From DATCIH01 sp036507955 (GTDB taxonomy: Bacteria; Bacillota; Clostridia; Clostridiales; Clostridiaceae), in the NCBI GenBank assembly GCA_036507955.1, contig DATCIH010000084.1:1-5070 (forward strand): a stretch of 5,070 bases of DNA, given 5' to 3'. Shown here one piece after another: positions 1 to 5,070 of this stretch. Each line of letters begins with the position of its first letter. The first letter of the stretch is position 1. The translations under genes and the position numbers were made by a program. The notes under the pieces are model-generated. The model was not told the origin of the DNA. It did no database searches and saw nothing but the letters and a program-made list of their open reading frames with translations.

Positions 1-1126
1 TTTTCATTTCGTCATGTGTATTAACAAGCTTTGCGACTCCATTTTTTAGAAAATCATACTCATTTTTCCCATTACCAAGCTCCCCTTTAAAAAACTTCCT
101 AAGCGTGAGCATAGTCTCCTGTATCGGTCGTATATTGCGTCTTGTTAGATATATGGAAATACATACTCCAAGCAATAAAGTAATGATTACTATAGTCACT
201 ATAATCTTTTTAATGTAAATAGCCTTATCCATAAAAACCTTTGTGGGCAAAGCAGTAACATATGTCCAGTTATTATAAGAGGATTTAATATAGATTACTG
301 CCATATCAATCCCGTCTATCTTTTTAAAAGTAAATCCGGTGGAACTATTGCGTTCTATTGATATATCAGGGAAACTATTATTATTATTTGATACTCCAGT
401 GACCATTTTCCCATTCTTATCAAGTATATACGTATACCCGGTTTTTGACTCATCAACACCCATAAGGAGTTTATCTATATCCCCTGCATTGATTAAGAAT
501 ACAATTGAACCCTGATTTTTTTGCGGAGATTCTAAAGGAAGGGATTGAACATAAGTTAGGTACCGGGGTTTCTGATCAGAGTTCCCTTTATATACTAGCG
601 TGTTCTCAGAATTAATTTCTCTATTATGAATAGAATTTAATATTTTTTGATTCCATATTTCATATGAAAGATTATAATCCTTAAAATTATTGACATAATA
701 ATCTTTTATTCCAAAATTGACATCGGCACTTGTCAGTACCAAATCCCCTTGTTTCAAAAATATATAAAAATCGCTTCTAAATGTACTTGAAGAATTAAAA
801 GTTTTCAGCTCTTTTTGGGTTAATCTTAAATAATAAACATCGGTCGACCCATATCCCGGCTGATTCATATACATAAGCGTCTTCAGATTTGGGTTCAAGG
901 ACATAGACACTACTGTCCTATCAAGATCCTTTAAATAATTATCAATTATCGTACTGCTCTGTTTGAGCATAAAAATTCTAGCATCTTTTGTATCCTTTTC
1001 TATTATTCCAAGAGCTTTAAAGTACACAAAACTTCCAAAGGCATAGGGTAAAATCAGAATAAGTATATACGACAATAAAAAGCCCCTGAAAATCCGCGTC
1101 CTTTTTAATTCTTTTTTCTTTAGCAA
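1..1126 (-). CDS. Membrane sensor/regulator with extracytoplasmic Cache-like domain, probably AraC family (YesS/YtdP type); 3' part missing
   Basis: The gene runs off the window start, leaving 375 residues and no stop. I chose the TTG at 1126-1124 because AGGTGGG (1140-1134) sits 7 bases upstream; an in-frame GTG at 1138-1136 lies inside that site, and a stop lies just above it. A basic N-terminus (KKKELKRTR) leads into a membrane helix at about 16-36. An extracytoplasmic domain of about 270 residues follows, with a Cache-like GYTYILDKNG at 230-239 and a terminal WTYVTALP at 287-294. A second helix is at about 308-327, then a HAMP-like TRRNIRPI. The residues after it (NEYDFLKNG at 355-363, then a helix) resemble the linker of membrane AraC regulators more than a kinase HAMP-DHp junction. 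Known members sense an external ligand and bind DNA with a C-terminal AraC domain, often controlling sugar or polysaccharide uptake. The output domain is not visible, so a YesM-like histidine kinase remains possible. Confidence 0.8.
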   Translation of the reverse strand, partial: MLKKKELKRTRIFRGFLLSYILILILPYAFGSFVYFKALGIIEKDTKDARIFMLKQSSTIIDNYLKDLDRTVVSMSLNPNLKTLMYMNQPGYGSTDVYYLRLTQKELKTFNSSSTFRSDFYIFLKQGDLVLTSADVNFGIKDYYVNNFKDYNLSYEIWNQKILNSIHNREINSENTLVYKGNSDQKPRYLTYVQSLPLESPQKNQGSIVFLINAGDIDKLLMGVDESKTGYTYILDKNGKMVTGVSNNNNSFPDISIERNSSTGFTFKKIDGIDMAVIYIKSSYNNWTYVTALPTKVFMDKAIYIKKIIVTIVIITLLLGVCISIYLTRRNIRPIQETMLTLRKFFKGELGNGKNEYDFLKNGVAKLVNTHDEMK

Positions 1127-1133
1127 GATGTTT

Positions 1134-1140
1134 CCCACCT
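1134..1140 (-). promoter_or_regulatory. Ribosome binding site that fixes a TTG start
   Basis: On the minus strand AGGTGGG ends 7 bases before TTG (1126-1124). No ATG is available in frame between this site and the nearest upstream stop (TAA, 1153-1151), so TTG is the best start for the sensor gene. Confidence 0.65.
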
Positions 1141-1144
1141 TTTT

Positions 1145-1155
1145 ATTATATTATA
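1145..1155 (-). promoter_or_regulatory. Candidate -10 box for the sensor gene
   Basis: Two overlapping TATAAT hexamers read on the minus strand at 1155-1150 and 1150-1145. They lie about 20-30 bases ahead of the TTG start and just downstream of the inverted repeat. The hexamer 17 bases upstream of the first (1178-1173, TTATGT) matches TTGACA poorly. If this is a promoter it may depend on an activator or be weak. AT-rich sequence makes chance TATAAT matches common, so this is tentative. Confidence 0.35.
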
Positions 1156-1161
1156 TTTATT

Positions 1162-1192
1162 ATTATGAATATACATAATGTATATTCATAAT
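1162..1192. repeat. Perfect 15-bp inverted repeat, probable operator
   Basis: The left arm ATTATGAATATACAT (1162-1176) is the exact reverse complement of the right arm ATGTATATTCATAAT (1178-1192), with a single central A at 1177. It lies between the 101-aa gene and the sensor gene, next to the TATAAT boxes. It is not followed by a T-run in either direction and has almost no G or C, so it does not look like a terminator. A dimeric regulator binding site is the simplest reading. A hairpin in the leader or read-through transcript is the alternative. Confidence 0.65.
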
Positions 1193-1198
1193 GTATAT
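1174..1198. repeat. 12-bp direct repeat overlapping the inverted repeat
   Basis: CATAATGTATAT occurs at 1174-1185 and again at 1187-1198, a 13-base period. The first copy spans the centre of the inverted repeat and the second begins inside its right arm and runs 6 bases past it. This nesting could give two helically offset protein contacts, or may be partly due to AT-rich simple sequence. Confidence 0.5.
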
Positions 1199-1244
1199 AT
1201 CTGAACTCGTCGCAATATTATGTACTATTAAATTATTTATCAGC

Positions 1245-1550
1245 TTATATTATAAAGCGAATGCTCTCTACTTCTTTTCCGATTTCCAGGGTATCCATAA
1301 ATTTCTCACGAAAGACAGAGAACTTTATCTCATCGATACCTTCTTTAGACATACTATAAAAATATTCATCCATTTCTATAATTATTATTTTTATCAATGC
1401 ACTACGATGTATGAAACATGGTTCTGGATCATTATAAAACTTAATACTTTTAGATATAATAATTTGCTCATTGATTGGTAATGATGTTATTTTGCAACTT
1501 CTGACAACTACATTCCGTTTATCTAAAAAAGCAATTTCCTTCACAAACAT
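1245..1550 (-). CDS. Small hypothetical protein, 101 aa
   Basis: I do not recognise this protein. It is supported as a gene by AAGGGAG (1562-1556) 5 bases before an ATG, and by its position 42 bases after the thioredoxin-CcdA gene on the same strand with no terminator between, so the two are probably one transcript. The product looks soluble, with no signal peptide or membrane helix. It alternates short hydrophobic runs with charged stretches, suggesting a mixed alpha/beta fold. Distinctive stretches are KRNVVVRS (11-18), a run rich in isoleucine near 30-36, and NDPEPCFIHRSA (40-51). There are only two cysteines (19 and 45) and no CxxC, so a direct redox role is not indicated. Operon position makes an accessory or regulatory role with the redox gene possible, but that is inference only. 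The plus-strand open frame opposite it has no comparable start signal. Confidence 0.7.
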   Translation of the reverse strand: MFVKEIAFLDKRNVVVRSCKITSLPINEQIIISKSIKFYNDPEPCFIHRSALIKIIIIEMDEYFYSMSKEGIDEIKFSVFREKFMDTLEIGKEVESIRFII

Positions 1551-1592
1551 TATGTCTCCCTTCTCTATCCTTCTATTTTATCTATCACCATT

Positions 1593-2765
1593 TTAAAATT
1601 TAAGTATTAAAAATAAACCAAGCGCAATAAATATAACAACATTAATAAGCTTTATTAAATGCATATTTTTTCGGATAAACTCTGAGACATCAAACACTTC
1701 TCTGCCCTTATATATAATTAGAGTTATTATTAAGAGTGGTGTTATGAATGCAGTATTATATTCGAGGAAATAGAGCAGAGCCTTTGCATTTAAGTATGTT
1801 TGGCTATGTAGAACATACAATATCGTTGTCAGATAAATCTGCCCTGTACATAAAAATTCTCCCACCGATGTAACAACACCAAGTAGAAAGCTAACCCAAA
1901 TCAGAGATGCGGTATTATCAATTTTGGATACCACTTTGATCCATCTGTGGTTAATGCCTCTTAGTCTTGTGGGAAGTTGTAGCTTAATTTTATCATATCT
2001 TTCCCCTTTAGCTGCAAAAAAATCCATAGCATTCAGGCAAATAAAAATAATAATAGCTATAAGCATGATCGATTTTACAATATAATCCAACCACGCAGTA
2101 TTAATACTGCCCAACGTTTTAAAGAGCAAAGTACCTAGTAGAAAGTAAGTTATAAATTTTCCTGCACAATAAAGTAAACCCATTTTCAAAATATTTGCAT
2201 TGCGTGCAATAAGCAGTGAAATAAAAAATAAAAGCATAGAAAGTGAACAAGGAGTAAGTCCATTGGCAAATCCCACCAGAAATGTGCTTACAGCTTTAAA
2301 TCCACTAAACTGCTCAAAAGTAGCGTTATTATCGGTATTTATCACCTTGTTGTCAGTGGAATCGGGCTCTGCTATCAGCAATTCCTTTTCCAGGTGTGAT
2401 TTAATTACTTCTTCCCCTGAAAGATATGTTTTCTCCAAAAAAACCATTGGCATATCCTTATCTTTTTCAGGTACATTATATTTCTTCAAATATGTCTGTA
2501 GAAGATTTAAATTTTCTCCTTCGGCAGTATTATATTTGTTTATTAAAAGACTAATATTTTTTGATTTGAGTATGGGTGAGCATCGGTCTGATAATTCAGC
2601 CAGATAAATTTCAGTATCATGACAGGAGGGGCAGGCAGAAATATAAAAATAATTTATCTCAATAATTTGGCCCTCAGATACTGCATATATGGGCTGCCAG
2701 ATTAGCATTAATATGAAAAGGCATATAAATAAAACAGCTTTCTTATTGCTTCGTATAAAATTCAT
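1593..2765 (-). CDS. Thioredoxin-like domain fused to CcdA/DsbD-like membrane electron transporter
   Basis: The 390-aa product probably carries reducing power across the membrane to extracytoplasmic disulfides. A hydrophobic segment at about 10-28 ending PIYA is a signal peptide or anchor. Residues 34-130 form a thioredoxin-like domain with active site CPSC (45-48), followed later by DMPMVFL, whose Pro106 fits the cis-proline loop. From about 157 there are six predicted helices, near 158-186, 193-216, 227-250, 287-311, 327-350 and 369-388. The first carries TPCSLS (Cys173) and the fourth GEFLCTGQIYL (Cys306), matching the paired cysteines of the CcdA/DsbD core. The fourth-helix motif differs from the usual PC..P form. 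Ordinary CcdA is about 220-240 residues and has no fused thioredoxin, and DsbD carries its thioredoxin at the C-terminus. GGGGGAG (2783-2777) lies 11 bases before the ATG. No cytochrome c or methionine sulfoxide reductase gene is nearby to name the substrate. Confidence 0.85.
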   Translation of the reverse strand: MNFIRSNKKAVLFICLFILMLIWQPIYAVSEGQIIEINYFYISACPSCHDTEIYLAELSDRCSPILKSKNISLLINKYNTAEGENLNLLQTYLKKYNVPEKDKDMPMVFLEKTYLSGEEVIKSHLEKELLIAEPDSTDNKVINTDNNATFEQFSGFKAVSTFLVGFANGLTPCSLSMLLFFISLLIARNANILKMGLLYCAGKFITYFLLGTLLFKTLGSINTAWLDYIVKSIMLIAIIIFICLNAMDFFAAKGERYDKIKLQLPTRLRGINHRWIKVVSKIDNTASLIWVSFLLGVVTSVGEFLCTGQIYLTTILYVLHSQTYLNAKALLYFLEYNTAFITPLLIITLIIYKGREVFDVSEFIRKNMHLIKLINVVIFIALGLFLILKF

Positions 2766-3188
2766 ATTGTGTATTTCTCCCCCATATACCTAAGACTTTA
2801 TTCATATACACTCAAAAATTTCCAGTCTGCAAGTAGAGTTATCGATAAAAACATATGACAGCTCAAGGAGCTTTTAAGATAATAGTTTCTTATTCATAGA
2901 GAATAGAGCATATATAACTAAAAATCAAGTTACATTTCATTTTCAATGGTACATCTATAAAGAAACCTTACATAATTTTCCAATCTGGATATACTTTTGT
3001 AACTAATCAGTGCATGTTCGAGAATGTCACGTACATGATATCCTTTAACTCCAGCTTGTCAGGTGGCTTCCCTTGGAACGGAACATTATATGTGGTGAAA
3101 TGAAATTTCTGAATATATCATAATGGGATTTACTGGCTAGGGATATGAAAGCTGAGTCTACACCATATCAAGTAACTTTTCGACTATC
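2766..3188. other. Intergenic region, about 420 bases, without a supported gene
   Basis: This separates the terminator of the DUF4097 unit from the thioredoxin-CcdA gene and must hold the latter's promoter. On the minus strand I see only weak candidates: TTGCAG at 2832-2827 with TATATG 18 bases on (2808-2803), or TTGAGT with TAGGTA nearer the start. A small palindrome AGCTC-AAG-GAGCT occurs at about 2861-2873. The patch 3011-3090 has 35 G/C in 80 bases by my count, visibly richer than its flanks. The plus-strand open frame starting at 3145 runs through the terminator and into the antisense of the DUF4097 gene, and has no ribosome binding site, so I do not call it. Confidence 0.6.
2930..3167 (-). 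pseudogene. Possible decayed gene remnant
   Basis: Three overlapping minus-strand frames without plausible starts look more protein-like than chance. They are 3167-3045 (40 codons, includes DSAFISLASKSHYDIF), 3117-3007 (36 codons, includes PFQGKPPDKLELKDIMYV), and 3058-2930 (42 codons, includes GYHVRDILEHALISYKS, ending in TAA). No single frame spans the patch and none has a ribosome binding site. A frameshifted fragment of an older gene would give this picture, and so would a structured non-coding RNA or chance. I cannot assign a family. Confidence 0.2.
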
Positions 3189-3227
3189 AAAAAGAACTAC
3201 CTCAAAGCAAAAGCTTCTTGATAGTTC
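3189..3227 (-). terminator. Rho-independent terminator after the DUF4097 gene
   Basis: Read on the minus strand, GAACTATC (3227-3220) pairs with GGTAGTTC (3201-3194), eight pairs including one G-U. After a short internal mismatch, AAGC pairs with GCTT around a TTTT loop. TTTTT (3193-3189) follows the stem directly. It begins 50 bases beyond the stop codon of the DUF4097 gene. An alternative pairing, ACTATCAA (3183-3190) with TTGATAGT (3218-3225), overlaps it and excludes the terminator stem. Confidence 0.75.
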
Positions 3228-3276
3228 CTTTTGGAATTTCATCTTAAAATATTTTCTGAATCATATAATCATTATT

Positions 3277-4482
3277 TTACTTAACTATTTCGATTTGTCC
3301 ATTCATTGTTTCCCCTGTTATGATGACCTTATTAAGTCCTACTTCAAAGTCCTTACTTTCAGCCTCAACAAAGCTTCCGGTAACTCCCTTACGGTTCACA
3401 TTATGATATACTATCTCAGGGATAAGTAAGTTAATTGATCCATTACTTGCATGAGCCTTTACCTTGTATACTCTGCCGTCCATGTCATTCATATTTACCT
3501 TAATGCCGCCATTTGAAGTCTTTAGATACATGTTCATATCTGTATTTTCATCAAGATTTTGAGCATTCTCAATAGTAATTCTACCATTTATAGTTACAGC
3601 ATTAACATCCTGCATCTTGATATGCTTTATATCAATAACTGCATTACTAGTATTAATCTCAATTTTATTGCCAATGATATAGTTCATTTGAACTCTTCCG
3701 TTTTTTGTATTTACAGAAATCCTATCACTGTTGACACCCATCATTTCTATATGAGCATTTTTTGTAGTTGCTATTATCTCCTCAGACAGTGAATCCTCTA
3801 TATAAATCTTTCCATTAGAATTCTCTATCTTGATTGATTTAAATTTGCTCTCAGGTATAAAAACCTCATGTGAAACGCTTATATAATTTATCGCTGCACT
3901 ATTTATTTTTATCGCGATAGCACTTGGATCATCGCTAAATGAAACTATGCCTTCACCATTTGGAGCAGAGCTTTTTATCCTTGAAATTACCAATACTTTA
4001 GGATCAAGGTGTTTCTTAATAGTAATTGTTCCATTAGCGCCGAAAATTTCAAGTGTGGCATTCTCGGCAGGAAAAATCTCAAAATTCTTCTGTACCGTCT
4101 GTAAGTTTCCAAATATATTGAAGGAATTGGTATCTACAAAGCTTCCAACATAGTCTATTACTTTATCAACTATGCCAAATGTTGTTGTTGCGACATTCTT
4201 ACCAAGCTTTTGAGCCTTATTTGAAAAATCATCAATCATATTATCAAAATCAGCTTGGTTATAATTGTTCTTGAATTCCTTTTTCCAGTCATTGACCCTA
4301 TCTCTTACCTTTGCAGCCTCATCAGCAAACCCATTTGACTTTTGATTTCTTTTGAAATTATCGGTATTTTCTTGTTTTGGCTCTTCTTCTAATGCTGCTA
4401 ATAATTTCAAGGCCTCTTCACTTGATATCTTTTTTTCCTCAAGCATCTTTAATATTAATAATCTTTCTTCGCTTATAGACAT
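3277..4482 (-). CDS. YvlB/LiaX-like protein: SHOCT-like N-terminus plus DUF4097 beta-repeat domain
   Basis: The 401-aa start is the ATG at 4482-4480, because AGGAGGG (4498-4492) lies 9 bases upstream; a further in-frame ATG at 4506 is upstream of that site and would code through it. Residues 3-33 form the helical SHOCT-like module (ERLLILKMLEEKKISSEEAL). A charged, Asn/Lys-rich linker follows to about 90. From about 130 to the end is a DUF4097 putative-adhesin region of short beta strands with turns of the form [T/S]xN[G/A] at Asn 223, 242, 261, 280, 299, 324, 347 and 394. No signal peptide or membrane helix is seen, so it is cytoplasmic by sequence unless exported another way. The architecture matches YvlB of Bacillus and LiaX of Enterococcus, the latter linked to the LiaFSR envelope-stress response. 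It follows the DUF2089 gene by 39 bases. The biochemical function of the family is not established. Confidence 0.88.
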   Translation of the reverse strand: MSISEERLLILKMLEEKKISSEEALKLLAALEEEPKQENTDNFKRNQKSNGFADEAAKVRDRVNDWKKEFKNNYNQADFDNMIDDFSNKAQKLGKNVATTTFGIVDKVIDYVGSFVDTNSFNIFGNLQTVQKNFEIFPAENATLEIFGANGTITIKKHLDPKVLVISRIKSSAPNGEGIVSFSDDPSAIAIKINSAAINYISVSHEVFIPESKFKSIKIENSNGKIYIEDSLSEEIIATTKNAHIEMMGVNSDRISVNTKNGRVQMNYIIGNKIEINTSNAVIDIKHIKMQDVNAVTINGRITIENAQNLDENTDMNMYLKTSNGGIKVNMNDMDGRVYKVKAHASNGSINLLIPEIVYHNVNRKGVTGSFVEAESKDFEVGLNKVIITGETMNGQIEIVK

Positions 4483-4521
4483 CCTTAAAATCCCTCCTAA
4501 ATTCAATCACAAAATTCTTCA

Positions 4522-4890
4522 TTAATCTTTCATTTGACTAATTGCTTCTTCAACGCTAATTTCTCCAGCATTTAGTTTGTCAAGTATTTCCTTGTTTTTA
4601 CCTGGAATAATTATCTCTGGTTCACCTTTATGCCCTAAAGCTGACGCTAAATCCTCTAGCTTATTTTTAACTGTCGGATATGAAATACCAAGTTCTTTTT
4701 CTACCTCTTTTATATTGCCTCTGCATTTTATGAATACATCTAAAAATGCCTTCTGATCATTTGTGAGCTTACAAAATTTGCACAGAGTGAAATGTCCTTC
4801 AATAACTGTATCACAGCTATTACATGTTATCCTTGTAATCTCTGTCTCATTACCACAAGCTGGACACTTACCGATAGCTTCTCTTGCCAT
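4522..4890 (-). CDS. DUF2089 family zinc-ribbon/helix-turn-helix protein
   Basis: The 122-aa product has three CxxC pairs at 9/12, 23/26 and 37/40, fitting a zinc-binding N-terminus. A helical segment at about 44-86 follows, with GNIKEVEKELGISYPTVKNK, which reads as a helix-turn-helix (the turn at LGIS and the recognition helix YPTVKNKL). The C-terminus (about 99-122, ILDKLNAGEISVEEAISQMK) resembles the SHOCT-like module that begins the next gene's product. Length is normal for DUF2089. The family is typically annotated as a putative regulator and often sits beside YvlB-like genes, so DNA binding and autoregulation of this operon are plausible but inferred. An excellent ribosome binding site, AAAGAGGTG (4904-4896), lies 5 bases before the ATG. 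It is the first gene of the operon after the promoter at 5045-5017. Confidence 0.9.
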   Translation of the reverse strand: MAREAIGKCPACGNETEITRITCNSCDTVIEGHFTLCKFCKLTNDQKAFLDVFIKCRGNIKEVEKELGISYPTVKNKLEDLASALGHKGEPEIIIPGKNKEILDKLNAGEISVEEAISQMKD

Positions 4891-5010
4891 AATATCACCT
4901 CTTTAAATATTAGATAAATTACTTTAGAAACCAAATATGTTAGTAAAAATTCAAATTATTAATAAAAGTATTAACTTTCTTAAGTTCATCATTAATATTA
5001 TTAATCTTAT
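4891..5010 (-). other. AT-rich 5' leader of the DUF2089-DUF4097 operon
   Basis: If transcription starts about 7 bases after the -10 box, the leader is roughly 120 bases. It contains no open frame with a ribosome binding site. Short inverted repeats are visible: ATTAAT-ATT-ATTAAT at 4991-5005 and AACTT-TCTT-AAGTT at 4973-4986. Both are small and in low-complexity sequence, so they may be operator half-sites, weak hairpins, or nothing. I recognise no riboswitch class. Confidence 0.4.
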
Positions 5011-5016
5011 ATATAT

Positions 5017-5045
5017 ATAGTAATCCCAATTTTTAAAATTGTCAA
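5017..5045 (-). promoter_or_regulatory. Sigma-A-type promoter of the DUF2089-DUF4097 operon
   Basis: On the minus strand a perfect -35 TTGACA (5045-5040) is followed after exactly 17 bases by TACTAT (5022-5017), four of six matches to TATAAT. It is then followed by an alternating TA tract. It is correctly oriented and is the best promoter in the window. The spacer holds AATTTT-A-AAAATT (5040-5028), a short symmetric element overlapping the end of the -35 box. Confidence 0.6.
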
Positions 5046-5070
5046 TACGTTTATTTAAATATTTTTAATT

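Noticed and set aside
1162..1192. Inverted repeat as a terminator for the 101-aa gene
   Set aside because: The stem is nearly all A/T, the loop is a single base, and no T-run follows on the minus strand.
1191..1481. Plus-strand open frame of 96 codons
   Set aside because: It lies mostly opposite the 101-aa gene, has no ribosome binding site, and begins inside the direct repeat. The opposite strand has a proper start signal.
2200..2607. Plus-strand open frame of 135 codons
   Set aside because: It is entirely antisense to the thioredoxin-CcdA gene, whose domains and motifs are clear.
3110..3125. Second copy of the operator half-site (TGAATATATCATAATG)
   Set aside because: It resembles TGAATATACATAATG at 1166-1180 but with an inserted base and no partner arm; similarity of this kind is expected in AT-rich DNA.
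3145..3429. Plus-strand open frame of 94 codons
   Set aside because: It runs through the terminator and the antisense of the DUF4097 3' end and has no ribosome binding site.
3559..4153. Two plus-strand open frames (3559-3792 and 3947-4153)
   Set aside because: Both are antisense to the DUF4097 coding region, without start signals or recognisable content.
4483..4506. Longer start for the DUF4097 gene at 4506
   Set aside because: The eight extra codons would encode the AGGAGGG ribosome binding site itself; the ATG at 4482 is correctly spaced from it.

Overview
The window is AT-rich and every gene I can support lies on the minus strand. Strong AGGAGG-type ribosome binding sites, a TTG start, and the gene families present (a DUF2089 + YvlB-like pair, and a large membrane regulator of the type common in Paenibacillus and cellulolytic clostridia) suggest a low-GC Firmicute. 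Clostridia such as Clostridium or Ruminiclostridium are most likely. This is inferred from style and gene content; there is no marker gene.

Reading in the direction of transcription (high to low coordinates), the first unit starts at a good sigma-A-like promoter (TTGACA at 5045-5040). An AT-rich leader of about 120 bases follows, then a 122-aa DUF2089 zinc-ribbon/helix-turn-helix protein (4890-4522). After 39 bases comes a 401-aa YvlB/LiaX-like protein with an N-terminal SHOCT-like helical module and a C-terminal DUF4097 beta-repeat domain (4482-3277). A hairpin plus T-run at 3227-3189 closes the unit. The two proteins share a short helical module (C-terminal in one, N-terminal in the other), which suggests that they work together, possibly in cell-envelope stress sensing as described for LiaX-type proteins.

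About 420 bases without a convincing gene follow (3188-2766). This stretch holds a patch of higher GC with short overlapping open frames that may be a decayed gene, and it must contain the promoter of the next unit. That unit encodes a 390-aa membrane protein (2765-1593) joining an extracytoplasmic thioredoxin-like domain (CPSC) to a CcdA/DsbD-like six-helix transporter of reducing equivalents. A 101-aa protein I do not recognise (1550-1245) follows 42 bases later and is probably co-transcribed.

The last gene (1126 to beyond position 1) encodes the N-terminal 375 residues of a two-helix membrane sensor with an extracytoplasmic Cache-like domain. It is probably an AraC-family regulator of the YesS/YtdP type, less likely a histidine kinase. 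Its 118-base upstream region carries the most striking non-coding signal here: a perfect 15-bp inverted repeat around one central base, overlapped by a 12-bp direct repeat, just upstream of a TATAAT box. I see no CRISPR array, tRNA, rRNA, insertion sequence or phage gene.
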